A DNA stretch of 64,000 nucleotides, from contig NZ_AOMC01000015.1 of the NCBI RefSeq assembly GCF_000336695.1, positions 17,172 to 81,171 of the forward strand, given 5' to 3'. Below are positions 8,180-17,170 of the stretch, piece by piece. The DNA is from Halococcus morrhuae DSM 1307 (GTDB lineage Archaea > Halobacteriota > Halobacteria > Halobacteriales > Halococcaceae). The position numbers and the translations under genes are program-made. How positions within the stretch are numbered: position 1 is the first letter of the stretch; every line of letters starts with the position of its first letter. The notes beneath the pieces are model-generated. The model made no database searches. It saw only the letters and a list, made by a program, of their open reading frames with translations, and was not told where the DNA came from.

Positions 8180-9391
8180 TTACTCCCGCAGGCGCGCCGC
8201 GACGAGATCGTCGAGATCGTCGCGGAACTCCTCGACGGCGATCTCGTCGAGCACCGGCACGAAGAAGCCCTCGACGAGCATGTTCCGTGCCGCCCGCGGC
8301 GAGATCCCGCGCGAGGTCATGTAGAACAGGTCCTGCTGGTCGACCTGTCCAACCGTCGCCGAGTGGCTCGCCTCGGTGTCGTGGTTGTTGATGATGAGCT
8401 TCGGCGAGGCGTCGGCCTCCGATTCATCGCTCAACATCAGCGTGTTCTCGCGCTGGTAGGAGTTGGTGTTCCAGGCTTCCGTACCCACGTCCTGAACGCC
8501 CTCGTAGACCGAGCGTGCCTCGTCGTCGAGCACGCCCCGCGTCACGAGATCGGCGGTCGTGTGTTCGGCCTCGTGCCAGACGCGCGAGGCGACGTCGAAG
8601 TGCTGGTCGTCGTGACCGAAGAAGGCCCCGATGATCTGCGATTCGGCACCGTCACCGAGCAGTCGCGTCTCGACCGACGATTTGGTGAGTCGCGAGCCGA
8701 GGTTGCCCTCGATCCAGTCGATCGTGCCGTAGGTGTCGGCGTGGCCACGCTTGAGCGAGTAGGTGTACGTCTCCTGATCGACGTTCTGGAGCGAGCCGTA
8801 CTGAACGGTCGAGTTCTCGTCGGCGTCGATCTCGACGAGTCCCGAGTAGTAGCGCTCACCGTCCATGTCCTCGCCCGTGGTCTGGCGTTCGAGGATCGTC
8901 ACCGAACTCGACTCGCCGGCAACGACCAGCGTGTAGTTGAACAGCGACCGCGAGTTCATCCGCGTCCGGACGGTGACGTCCTCGGCGTCGACGCCGTCGG
9001 GGACGTAGACGACCGTGCCGGTCGAGAACAGCGCGGTCGACAGCGCCGTCAGGTAGTTCTCGGTCGGATCGATGACCGAGCCGAACTTCTCGCGGACGAG
9101 CTCCTCGCGCTCGTCGAGCGCCTCGGCGATCGACATGACCTCGACCTCGTCGGGACCGACCTGGTCCTTCTCCTCGGCCGCGTTGAGCGGATCGACGAAC
9201 CCCGCGAAATCGAGATCGTAGAGGTTCGTCCAGTTACGCCCCGGCGTCCGGATGACGTCGGGCATATCGAGCTCGTCGAGTGCGTCGAGCGCGTCAAGGC
9301 GCGTTTCGAGCAGCCACTCCGGCTCGTCGAGGCTCTCGGATATCTCGCGAACCTGTGCTTCCGTGAGATTCGCGTGGAGCTGTGCACTCAT
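8180..9391 (-). CDS. sufD: Fe-S assembly scaffold subunit SufD
   Basis: A 403-residue beta-helix protein of the SufB/SufD family, partner of SufB and SufC in the cytosolic Fe-S scaffold. N-terminal SESLDEPEWLLETRLDAL, internal VETRLLGDGAESQIIGAFFG and C-terminal FYMTSRGISPRAARNMLVEGFF are family motifs. It starts 3 bp after the sufB stop. It is shorter than SufB and lacks SufB's long N-terminus, which decides the D over B assignment. Confidence 0.92.
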   Translation of the reverse strand: MSAQLHANLTEAQVREISESLDEPEWLLETRLDALDALDELDMPDVIRTPGRNWTNLYDLDFAGFVDPLNAAEEKDQVGPDEVEVMSIAEALDEREELVREKFGSVIDPTENYLTALSTALFSTGTVVYVPDGVDAEDVTVRTRMNSRSLFNYTLVVAGESSSVTILERQTTGEDMDGERYYSGLVEIDADENSTVQYGSLQNVDQETYTYSLKRGHADTYGTIDWIEGNLGSRLTKSSVETRLLGDGAESQIIGAFFGHDDQHFDVASRVWHEAEHTTADLVTRGVLDDEARSVYEGVQDVGTEAWNTNSYQRENTLMLSDESEADASPKLIINNHDTEASHSATVGQVDQQDLFYMTSRGISPRAARNMLVEGFFVPVLDEIAVEEFRDDLDDLVAARLRE

Positions 9392-9394
9392 CGA

Positions 9395-10828
9395 TTACCC
9401 GAGGCTCCCTTCCATCTCGAGCTCGATCAGCCGGTTGAGCTCGACGGCGTACTCGATCGGCAGCTCCTCGGTGATGGGCTCGATGAAGCCGGCGACGATC
9501 ATCTGTTTGGCGTCGTCGTCGTCCAGTCCGCGCGACTGGAGGTAGAAGACGTCCTCGTCGCCGATCTTCCCCACCGTTGCCTCGTGGGCGACGTCGACCT
9601 TCGACTCCTCGATCTCCATGTACGGCATCGTATCGGAGGTCGACTCGTTGTCGAACATCAGCGCGTCACACTCCACGGAGGTACTGGAGTTCTCCGCGCC
9701 GTCGGAGATGTGGATCAGACCGCGGTAGTTCGTGCGACCGCCGTCCTTGCTGATCGACTTCGACTCGATGGTGGATTTCGTGTCGGGCGCGTTGTGGTAG
9801 ACTTTCGCGCCGGTGTCGATATCCTGGCCCTCGCCCGCGAAGGCGATGGTGATGTGGTTGTCGGTCGCACCGCGACCCTTCAGGATCGTCGAGGGGTAGA
9901 GCATCGTCGCCTTCGACCCCATCGATCCCGAGATCCACTCCATCGTCCCCTCGGATTCACAGATCGCGCGCTTGGTGTTGAGGTTGTAGGTGTTCTTCGA
10001 CCAGTTCTGCACCGTCGAATACTGGACGTGGGCGTTCTCGCCGACGAACACCTCGACACCGCCGGAGTGGAGGTTGAACTTCGAGTACTGCGGTGCGGAA
10101 CAGCCCTCGATATAGTGTACTTCCGAGTTCTCCTCGGCGATGATGAGCGTGTGCTCGAACTGGCCCATTCCCTCCGAATTCATCCGGAAGTACGCCTGGA
10201 TCGGCATCTCGACGGTGACGCCCTCGGGGACGTAGACGAACGAGCCGCCCGACCAGATCGCACCGTGCAGCGCCGCGAACTTGTTGTCCGACGGCGGCAC
10301 ACAGCTCGTCATGAAGTGTTCCTTGACGAGCTCGGGATGGTCCTGCACCGCCTTGTCCATGTTGCAGAAGATGACGCCCTTCTCCTCCCAGCGCTCCTGC
10401 ATGTTCTGGTAGACGACCTCCGATTCGTACTGGGCACCGACGCCCGAGAGCGCGTTCTTCTCGGCCTCGGGGATGCCGAGCTTGTCGAAGGTGTCCTTGA
10501 TCTCATCGGGCAGTTCGGTCCAGTCGTCGACGCTGCCGCGCATGTCGACGTCCGGGCGGATGTACGGGACGATCTCCTTGACGTCGACCTCGCTCAGGTC
10601 GGGCTGGCTCGGCCAGTCGGTCGGCATCGGCATCGCGTGGAACTGCCGGAGCGCACGGAGACGTCGCTCGAGCATCCACTCGGGCTCGTCCTTGTCCTCG
10701 GAGATGAGACGGATGGTCTCCTCGTCCAGCTCACCCTTCTCGGCCGCGAACGCGGCGTTCTGTTCTTTCTTGAACTCGAAGCGCTTCTCCGAGTCGGTCT
10801 CTCGTAGGTGGTCTTGGTCTGAACTCAT
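9395..10828 (-). CDS. sufB: Fe-S assembly scaffold subunit SufB
   Basis: A 477-residue Fe-S scaffold protein. Recognisable blocks are EPEWMLERRLRALRQF, SEVVYQNMQERWEEKGVIF, YVPEGVTVEMPIQAYFRMN, HYIEGCSAP (the cluster-region Cys) and DVFYLQSRGL. An in-frame extension to 10930 exists, but the ATG at 10828 opens with the family's MSSDQDHLRET and lies 28 bp after sufC. Neither sufS nor sufU is in the window, so the cysteine desulfurase must be elsewhere. Confidence 0.95.
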   Translation of the reverse strand: MSSDQDHLRETDSEKRFEFKKEQNAAFAAEKGELDEETIRLISEDKDEPEWMLERRLRALRQFHAMPMPTDWPSQPDLSEVDVKEIVPYIRPDVDMRGSVDDWTELPDEIKDTFDKLGIPEAEKNALSGVGAQYESEVVYQNMQERWEEKGVIFCNMDKAVQDHPELVKEHFMTSCVPPSDNKFAALHGAIWSGGSFVYVPEGVTVEMPIQAYFRMNSEGMGQFEHTLIIAEENSEVHYIEGCSAPQYSKFNLHSGGVEVFVGENAHVQYSTVQNWSKNTYNLNTKRAICESEGTMEWISGSMGSKATMLYPSTILKGRGATDNHITIAFAGEGQDIDTGAKVYHNAPDTKSTIESKSISKDGGRTNYRGLIHISDGAENSSTSVECDALMFDNESTSDTMPYMEIEESKVDVAHEATVGKIGDEDVFYLQSRGLDDDDAKQMIVAGFIEPITEELPIEYAVELNRLIELEMEGSLG

Positions 10829-10856
10829 TGTGTGGTTTGTAGCGGTTGAAGCCTTA

Positions 10857-11765
10857 TCAGGCTGTCTCGTAGGTTTCCTCGCGGACCCAGTCGTAGCCCT
10901 CGTCCTCGAGTTTGCGGGCGAGATCGGCATCGCCGCTTTTCGCGATCTTGCCGTCGAGCATGATGTGGACGTGATCGGGCTCGACGTAATCCAGAATCCG
11001 CTGGTAGTGGGTGATCTGGAGGATGCCCGCGCCCTGCTCGTCGCGCAGCGCGTTGATGCCCGTCGAGACGTCCTGGAGGCGGTCGATGTCGAGCCCCGAG
11101 TCGATCTCGTCGAGCACCGCGACCGACGGCTCCAGAATTGCGGCCTGGAGCACCTCGTTCTGTTTCTTCTCGCCGCCGGAGAAGCCCGCGTTCAGGTAGC
11201 GCTGGGCGAACTCGGCGTCCATGTCCAGCTGCTCCATCTTCTCGGACATGATCTCCTGGAACTCCGCGACGCCGACCTCACCCTCCTCGACGTCACCCTC
11301 CATCGGCGAGGTCTCGTAGCCCGCGTCCTCGTCGGCCTCTTCGGCCTCGCCCTCGTCGTCCTCGAACAGCTCCTCACGCTCGTCGAGTTTGGCGTTGAGC
11401 GCCGTGCGCAGGAAGTTCACCATCGTGACGCCCTCGATCTCGGCGGGATACTGGAAGCCGAGGAAGACGCCGAGCGCCGCGCGCTCGTTCGGTTCGAGAT
11501 CGAGCAGGTCCCAGGTACGCATCTCGTCGGGGATCTCGACGCCGTCGAATTCGTCCTCGTCGAGATGGATGCGTACCGCACCCTCGGTGACCTCGTAGGC
11601 CGGATGCCCCGCGATGACCTTCGCGGTGGTCGATTTGCCCGAGCCGTTCGGCCCCATCAGTGCGTGGATCTCGCCCGACTGGACTTCCAGGTCCACTCCG
11701 TCGAGGATCTTCTCGCCGCCCTCTGCGACCTCTGCGTGGAGGTCATCGAGTTCTAAACGTGCCAT
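10857..11765 (-). CDS. sufC: Fe-S assembly ATPase SufC
   Basis: A 302-residue ABC-type ATPase of the SufBCD complex. Walker A is GPNGSGKST (38-46), the signature is FSGGEKKQNE (195-204), Walker B VAVLDEIDSGLD (216-227), and the switch His is in ITHYQRIL. Bacterial SufC has about 250 residues; here an insertion at about 130-166 is very acidic (EDDEGEAEEADEDAG). The ATG at 11765 is supported by the MARLEL start; a start at 11813 would run into the palindromes. First gene of the iron block. Confidence 0.95.
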   Translation of the reverse strand: MARLELDDLHAEVAEGGEKILDGVDLEVQSGEIHALMGPNGSGKSTTAKVIAGHPAYEVTEGAVRIHLDEDEFDGVEIPDEMRTWDLLDLEPNERAALGVFLGFQYPAEIEGVTMVNFLRTALNAKLDEREELFEDDEGEAEEADEDAGYETSPMEGDVEEGEVGVAEFQEIMSEKMEQLDMDAEFAQRYLNAGFSGGEKKQNEVLQAAILEPSVAVLDEIDSGLDIDRLQDVSTGINALRDEQGAGILQITHYQRILDYVEPDHVHIMLDGKIAKSGDADLARKLEDEGYDWVREETYETA

Positions 11766-11801
11766 CGTCCTATCACTCACCCGTTGGCTCGTGACACCCA
11801 T

Positions 11802-11851
11802 AATCGTTTCCATTCACCGGTAACGATTTTCGATGAGGGAAAATCATTTTC
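11802..11851. promoter_or_regulatory. Palindromes before sufC
   Basis: Two inverted repeats lie 37-86 bp before sufC: AATCGTT (11802-11808) paired with AACGATT (11822-11828), and the perfect odd palindrome GAAAATCATTTTC (11839-11851). The second has the look of an iron-box operator, and a DtxR-type regulator is encoded in the same block. The divergent MscS gene starts 107 bp further on, so the site could serve either side. Binding is not shown. Confidence 0.5.
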
Positions 11852-11957
11852 ACCTGTGCGAAAGAGAACTGTTGTGACCGGCGCTCCCGTCGGCTCGACT
11901 CCACTATCGGCGGGTGCCGTCCGCAACCCTTTTTCGCGACGGCGCTGAGCCGGGCGT

Positions 11958-12959
11958 ATGGACCCCGTTGGCGTGCTGACGAGCGTCCGCCGCTTCCAGT
12001 TCGCCACACCGGACGGCAACCGAACCAACGGCACCAACGGGAGTTTCGAGCAGGGCTCGCAGGAGGTCGTCGAGACCGCCAACCGACTCCTCCCAAAATG
12101 GGTGCCCGAGTGGTGGGTGCGAGCCGTCCTCGCCGTCCTCGTGCTCGCGTTCGCGTGGTACGGCGGCAAACTGCTCGTCAGACTGATCGGTCGCCGCGTC
12201 GCCCGGCGCTTTCGCCGTCCGAGCGTCAGCCAGGCCGTGTTGCGCTCGATACGCGTCGCCGTCATGTTCCTCGCGGTGCTGACGGCGGCGGCGCTCGTCG
12301 GCGTCGGGCTCGACGACATCCTGCTGTCGGTGACGGTGTTGACGGCGGCGGCCGGTGTCGTCATCGCACCGATCCTCGGCAGCATCATCAGCGGCCTGTT
12401 CGTCCTCACCGATCAATCCTACGAGATCGGCGACATGATCGAGATCGTCGACGCCGACGATGGCACACGCGGATTCGTCGAGGAGATCACCTTCCAGTAC
12501 ACCAAGATCTTCACGCTCGACAACACCTTTCTGGTGATCCCCAACGGCACGATCCGTGAACGCGACGTGATCAACTACTCGGCCGAGGATCTCCGGACGC
12601 GGCTCACCCTCGACGTGCTGATCCCCTACGAGTGCGACCTCGCCGAGGCACGATCGCTCATCGAACGGGCGGCTCGCGAGGACGACATCGTCATCGGCGG
12701 CGGCCCGGACATTCGCATCGGCAGCGCGCGCTATCCGGCCGCCCCGACCTGCTACATCGACGAGTACGCCGACAACGGCGTCTCGCTGCGGCTTCGCTAC
12801 TGGGTGAAGGAGCCCTACAAGCTCACTGCGGTGCGCTCGCGCGTCCAGGAGAACATCTGGGAGGCGTTCGAGGTTGCCGAGATCGGCTTTCCGTACCCGC
12901 ATCGACAGGTGGTCTTCGACGAACCGGACGATGCCGGGGTTTCGGAGCGCCCGCGATAA
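11958..12959 (+). CDS. MscS-family mechanosensitive channel
   Basis: A 333-residue channel that releases solutes on hypo-osmotic shock. There are three membrane segments (about 52-75, 95-113, 118-152). The last, DILLSVTVLTAAAGVVIAP, is the Ala/Gly-rich pore helix and leads into the beta domain (GDMIEIVDADDGTRGFVEEI, NTFLVIPNG). The C-terminal alpha-beta domain ends at FPYPHRQVVF. Its TATA-like TTTTTCG ends about 24 bp before the ATG. It is divergent from sufC. Confidence 0.9.
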   Translation: MDPVGVLTSVRRFQFATPDGNRTNGTNGSFEQGSQEVVETANRLLPKWVPEWWVRAVLAVLVLAFAWYGGKLLVRLIGRRVARRFRRPSVSQAVLRSIRVAVMFLAVLTAAALVGVGLDDILLSVTVLTAAAGVVIAPILGSIISGLFVLTDQSYEIGDMIEIVDADDGTRGFVEEITFQYTKIFTLDNTFLVIPNGTIRERDVINYSAEDLRTRLTLDVLIPYECDLAEARSLIERAAREDDIVIGGGPDIRIGSARYPAAPTCYIDEYADNGVSLRLRYWVKEPYKLTAVRSRVQENIWEAFEVAEIGFPYPHRQVVFDEPDDAGVSERPR

Positions 12960-12965
12960 CGCACC

Positions 12966-13370
12966 TCAATCGGCCGACGCGGTGACGACCCGACAGTCGA
13001 GCTGTTCGCGCAGGAAATCGGCGACGTCGGGTTCGTCGATGAGTCGATCGACCATCCGCCGCCAGCGGCTGGTCTGTTTGCGGCCGATGACGACGATATC
13101 GGCGTCCTCCAGGGCGATCTCGTCGAGGATCGTCTCCTCGACAAGGAAGCCCGGTCGCACGGCGTAGCGCGTGTTCGACAGCGGGCCGAAGGCTTCCTCG
13201 ACGGCGTTTTTCAGCGCCGACTGGGTGACACGCTTGCTCGAATGATAGAGGTCGATATGCAGCACGCTGAGGGCCGCATCGTGTTCGTCGGCGACGTCGA
13301 TGGCGGTCTTGAGGGTCCGCCGCGAGTGCTCGCTCAGCGGATAGCGAACGGGCACGACGACCAGCGTCAT
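12966..13370 (-). CDS. UspA-family universal stress protein
   Basis: A 134-residue protein starting MTLVVVPVRYPLS. It has the Usp order beta1 (VVVPVRY), helix (SEHSRRTLKTAIDVADEHDA), ALSVLHI, then ALEDADIVVIGRK and a C-terminal strand CRVVTA. The usual ATP-binding G-2x-G-9x-G(S/T) is reduced, with only VIGRKQTSRWRR in its place, so ATP binding is doubtful. It is convergent with MscS, only 6 bp apart. Confidence 0.8.
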   Translation of the reverse strand: MTLVVVPVRYPLSEHSRRTLKTAIDVADEHDAALSVLHIDLYHSSKRVTQSALKNAVEEAFGPLSNTRYAVRPGFLVEETILDEIALEDADIVVIGRKQTSRWRRMVDRLIDEPDVADFLREQLDCRVVTASAD

Positions 13371-13464
13371 GTAACGGAGGAAACCGTCGGAGACGCCTGA
13401 ACGTTTCCATTTCGACGCGAGCGCGACCCAGCAGTCACTTGCCGATCGAGCGCCCAATCGAGTT

Positions 13465-13701
13465 ATGGAGGCGACAACGGTCGACGGGCGGACCCGCTAC
13501 GTCGACCGCGAGCAGACTGTGCGCGGCTCGAAGGGACCGTTCTTCGTCGTCTACACCGACGAGCGCGCCGAGCAGCGGTGGGGCTATCTCTGCGGGAACT
13601 GCGAGACCGTCGACAACGCGATGGACGCGATGGGCCGTCTCAAATGTAATCGCTGTGCGAACATCAAGAAGCCCGACGAGTGGGACGCCGCCCACGAGTG
13701 A
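13465..13701 (+). CDS. Small Cys-pair protein, DUF5816-like
   Basis: A 78-residue haloarchaeal protein with two Cys pairs, CGNC (about 43-46) and CNRC (about 61-64), which probably form a zinc ribbon. The N-terminal half has an Arg-rich strand segment (TRYVDREQTVRG). I believe it belongs to DUF5816; this is from memory of the pattern and not from a search. Function unknown. It lies divergent from the Usp gene. Confidence 0.65.
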   Translation: MEATTVDGRTRYVDREQTVRGSKGPFFVVYTDERAEQRWGYLCGNCETVDNAMDAMGRLKCNRCANIKKPDEWDAAHE

Positions 13702-13824
13702 ATGGTACTGCCGACGAACGGGATCGCTTCGGTCGGTTTTCGATTTGCATTTAATAGTGTGTGGAAGAAGTATAGACTAGACAACAAATACTTCCCTCGA
13801 CCGATCCGATACACCGGCCACAGT

Positions 13825-13971
13825 ATGCCGTACAGCAAGGGATCGGACACCGAGGAATACTGTCCACAGTGCGATGCCGTCCAGTCCGTCGTCAAAACCG
13901 TTGCGTGGCAACCGAACCAATGTCGGGAGTGCGGAACCGAACTCCCCGACGACACGGAATCGGAACGATAA
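13825..13971 (+). CDS. 48-residue zinc-ribbon microprotein
   Basis: MPYSKGSDTEEYCPQC starts a tiny acidic protein with CPQC (13-16) and CREC (33-36), a two-knuckle zinc ribbon. An in-frame start at 13702 would add 41 basic, aromatic residues that do not look haloarchaeal; the region 13702-13824 is AT-rich and contains promoter-like CATTTAATAG and CAAATACT. Haloarchaea encode many such zinc microproteins, most of unknown function. Confidence 0.6.
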   Translation: MPYSKGSDTEEYCPQCDAVQSVVKTVAWQPNQCRECGTELPDDTESER

Positions 13972-14096
13972 TCGCTGCTTTTGCAACAGTTGCCCCGTTT
14001 CGCGGCGTGAAACGGCGACGGATGATACATCGCTGCTCGCCGTTGACCATCGCTTAGCAACCTTTTTGTTCGTCGACCGGGAATCGATATTTCGTC

Positions 14097-15413
14097 ATGT
14101 TATTACGTGGCACTGTCGTTGCCGATGCACATACCGTCATCCGCGATGGGGCGGTCGTCGTCGAGGACGACCGGATCGCCGCCGTCGGCGATGCGGCGTC
14201 GCTAGAGGAGAACCATCCCGATCACGAGATCACCGATCACGACGTGCTCGCGCCGGGGCTCGTCGGCGGTCACATCCACTCGGTACAGAGTCTCGGACGG
14301 GGGATCGCCGACGATACGGCACTGCTTGACTGGCTGTTCGACTACATCCTCCCGATGGAGGCGAACCTCGACGCCGACGGGATGGAGGCGGCCGCCAAAC
14401 TCGGCTATCTCGAATGCATCGAGAGCGGCACGACCACCTGTATCGACCATCTCTCGGTGGCGCACGCCGATCGTGCCTTCGAGGCGGCCGGCGAGATCGG
14501 CATCCGCGGGCGGCTCGGGAAGGTGCTCATGGATCAGGAGTCGCCCGACGGGCTGCTGGAGGAGACCGACGCCGGCCTCGACGAGAGCGAGCAGCTCATC
14601 CAGGAGTATCACGGCGCGTTCGACGATCGCATCCGCTATGCGGTGACGCCACGGTTCGCGGTGAGCTGTTCGGAAGACTGTCTCCGCGGGGCGCGCGAGC
14701 TCGCCGACAAGTACGACGGGGTGACGATTCACACGCACGCGAGCGAGAACCAGGACGAGATCGAGACCGTCGAGCGCGAGACCGGCTATCGCAACATCCA
14801 CTGGCTCGACGAGGTCGGACTCACAGGGGAAGACGTCGTGCTCGCCCACTGCGTCCACACCGACGAGACTGAGCGCGAGGTGCTCGCCGAAACCGGCACG
14901 CACGTCACCTACTGTCCGTCGTCGAACATGAAACTCGCCTCGGGCATCGCGCCGGTGCCCGACTACCTCGATCGCGGGATCAACGTCGCGCTCGGCAACG
15001 ACGGCCCGCCGTGTAACAACACGCTCGATCCGTTCACGGAGATGCGCCAGGCCAGTCTGCTCCAGAAGGTCGACGCGCTCGATCCGACGAGCACGCCCGC
15101 CGAGACGGTCTTCGAGATGGCGACGATCAACGGGGCCGACGCCGCCGGCTTCGAGCGGGTCGGCAAGCTCGAAGAGGGCTGGAAGGCCGACATCATCGGC
15201 CTCACGACCGATCTCACGCGCGCGACGCCGCTGCACGACGTGCTCTCGCATCTCGTCTTCGCGGCTCACGGCGACGACGTCGAGTTCACGATGGTCGATG
15301 GCAACGTGCTCTACGAGGACGGCGAGTTCGCGCACGTCGACGCGGCGGCGATCCGCCGGGAGGCACGGAGCGTGGACCTCGATATCGACGCGCTCGCCGC
15401 CGAAGCACCGTGA
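14097..15413 (+). CDS. Amidohydrolase, MTA/SAH/5'-deoxyadenosine deaminase type
   Basis: A 438-residue metal-dependent deaminase of the ATZ/TRZ-like amidohydrolase family. Metal ligands are visible in order: GGHIHSVQ (about 59-66), THASEN, AHCVHTD and GNDGPP. The context of adenine deaminase, purine permease and a xanthine-dehydrogenase-like enzyme makes an aminopurine nucleoside substrate likely; a guanine-deaminase role cannot be excluded. It overlaps the next gene as GTGA. A TATA-like CTTTTTG lies about 30 bp before the ATG. Confidence 0.8.
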   Translation: MLLRGTVVADAHTVIRDGAVVVEDDRIAAVGDAASLEENHPDHEITDHDVLAPGLVGGHIHSVQSLGRGIADDTALLDWLFDYILPMEANLDADGMEAAAKLGYLECIESGTTTCIDHLSVAHADRAFEAAGEIGIRGRLGKVLMDQESPDGLLEETDAGLDESEQLIQEYHGAFDDRIRYAVTPRFAVSCSEDCLRGARELADKYDGVTIHTHASENQDEIETVERETGYRNIHWLDEVGLTGEDVVLAHCVHTDETEREVLAETGTHVTYCPSSNMKLASGIAPVPDYLDRGINVALGNDGPPCNNTLDPFTEMRQASLLQKVDALDPTSTPAETVFEMATINGADAAGFERVGKLEEGWKADIIGLTTDLTRATPLHDVLSHLVFAAHGDDVEFTMVDGNVLYEDGEFAHVDAAAIRREARSVDLDIDALAAEAP

Positions 15414-17080
15414 CGACGGCGGTCGACACGCTGATCCGCGGTACACTGGTGAACGTCCATACCGGTGAACTCGAAGACGGCGCGATCGCGATCGACGACG
15501 GCGAGATCGTCGCGCTCGCCGAGCGCCCGGCCGACCGCGAGATCGAGGTCGGCTACGTCGCACCGGGGTTGATCGACGCTCACATGCACGTCGAGTCGTC
15601 GATGGTCACGCTGCCCCACTACGGCGCGGCAGTCGTCCCGCGTGGCGTGACGGGCATCGTCTGGGACCCCCACGAGATCGCGAACGTCTGCGGCGCGGCG
15701 GGCGTTCGGGCCGCCATCGACGACGCCGAGCACACGCCGCTCAAGGCCCGCATCACCGTGCCGTCGAGCGTTCCCGCGTCGGACCTTCAGGACACCGGTG
15801 CGAGTCTCGACGCCGACACCGTCGCCGATCTACTCGACGCGCCCCGTGTCGTGGCGCTCGGCGAGGTGATGAACGTCCCCGGCGTCGTCGCCGGCGATAC
15901 AACTGTGCACGCGAAGATCGACGCCGCCCGCGAGCGCGGGCTCCCGGTCGACGGCCACCTGCCGCGGGTTCGAGGCGACGATCTCCAGGAGGCCGCACGC
16001 CATCTCGACAGCGATCACGAGAGCATCACGCTCGCGGAGGCGCGCGCGAAGGCCGACGTCGGCCTGCGGGTTTATCTCCGCGAGGGATCGGCGAGCAAGA
16101 ACCTCGTCAACCTGCTCGATCTCGTCGAGGCGGTCGACGATCGATGGCTCGGTCTCTGTACCGACGACCGCCACGTGACCGATCTCGTCGAGCACGGTGG
16201 GATCGACTTCGCCGTCGCCACGGCGATCGACGAGGGCGTCGATCCCGTGACGGCAGTCCGGATGGCGACGATCAACGTCGCCGAGAGCTACGACCTCCCG
16301 TTCGGTCGTCTCAAGCCGGGCTCGCCGGCCGATCTCGTCCTGCTCGACGAGCTCGATCCGTGGACCCCCACGGGCGTGATGATCGACGGCGTGCTCGATC
16401 CGACCGCCGATCGTCCGGAGCCACCGTCCTCGTCGATCCCCACGGACACCGTCTCGTTCGAGCCGGTCGAAGGTGAGGATCTCGCGATCGAAGCCCCGGA
16501 CGGCGACGGAGCGGTCGCGGTGCGAGCGATCGACGCCGTCGGCGGGCTCCAGACCGCACGACTGGAGGCCAGCGTACCACGGTCGGATGGCGTGCTCCAG
16601 GCCGCCATCGACGACGATGTCCTCCCGCTCGCCGTCGTCGAGCGCCACGGCGGCGACGGCAGCATCGGTCACGGGTTCGTCCACGGGCTCGGGCTCGATC
16701 GTGGCGCAGTCGCGAGCACCGTCGCCCACGACGCCCACAACGTCGTCGTCGCGGGCGCGTCCCACGAGGCGATGGCGACGGTTGCGAATCAGCTCCGCGA
16801 AATCGGCGGTGGCGTCGCCGTCCACGATCCGGCGTCCGGCGAGACGACCGCGCTCTCGCTGCCGGTGGCAGGACTGATGTCAGACGACCCGCTCGACGTC
16901 GTCGCCGAGGAGTTCGGTGCGGTCGAGGAAGCGGCCCGGACGATCGGGCTCGATCACGACGGCGGCCTGATGGAGCTGTCCTTCCTCTCGCTCGAAGTGA
17001 TCCCCGAGCTCCGGCTCACCAACAACGGGCTCGTCGACGTCGCGACGATGGAGTACGTCGACACCGTTCGCGATCGGTAG
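15410..17080 (+). CDS. ade: Adenine deaminase
   Basis: Converts adenine to hypoxanthine. The 556 residues match the usual Ade length. Motifs: LIDAHMHVESSM (metal site), VWDPHEIANV, VDGHLPR, LCTDDRH (catalytic Asp region), ATINVAESYDLPFG, and the C-terminal domain SFLSLEVIPELRLTNNGLVD. The start is GTG at 15410 overlapping the preceding TGA, so the two deaminases are co-translated. The product hypoxanthine is a plausible substrate for the enzyme encoded at 18900-21894. Confidence 0.93.
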   Translation: MTTAVDTLIRGTLVNVHTGELEDGAIAIDDGEIVALAERPADREIEVGYVAPGLIDAHMHVESSMVTLPHYGAAVVPRGVTGIVWDPHEIANVCGAAGVRAAIDDAEHTPLKARITVPSSVPASDLQDTGASLDADTVADLLDAPRVVALGEVMNVPGVVAGDTTVHAKIDAARERGLPVDGHLPRVRGDDLQEAARHLDSDHESITLAEARAKADVGLRVYLREGSASKNLVNLLDLVEAVDDRWLGLCTDDRHVTDLVEHGGIDFAVATAIDEGVDPVTAVRMATINVAESYDLPFGRLKPGSPADLVLLDELDPWTPTGVMIDGVLDPTADRPEPPSSSIPTDTVSFEPVEGEDLAIEAPDGDGAVAVRAIDAVGGLQTARLEASVPRSDGVLQAAIDDDVLPLAVVERHGGDGSIGHGFVHGLGLDRGAVASTVAHDAHNVVVAGASHEAMATVANQLREIGGGVAVHDPASGETTALSLPVAGLMSDDPLDVVAEEFGAVEEAARTIGLDHDGGLMELSFLSLEVIPELRLTNNGLVDVATMEYVDTVRDR

Positions 17081-17170
17081 CACTGTTCGGTCGTTTAAAA
17101 CGTGGAGAGGGTTCGGATTTCGAGGTTTTTCGTCGCTTCATCACCTGAAACGGTATGCTCTCGAACGGAG

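Noticed and set aside
8363..10807. An 814-residue open frame on the plus strand
   Set aside because: It lies antisense to sufD and sufB, whose proteins are clearly recognisable. Long antisense frames are a by-product of high G+C and GNC codons.
13702..13824. N-terminal extension of the 48-residue zinc protein
   Set aside because: The 41 extra residues are basic and aromatic, and the DNA holds TATA-like boxes, so it is a promoter region.
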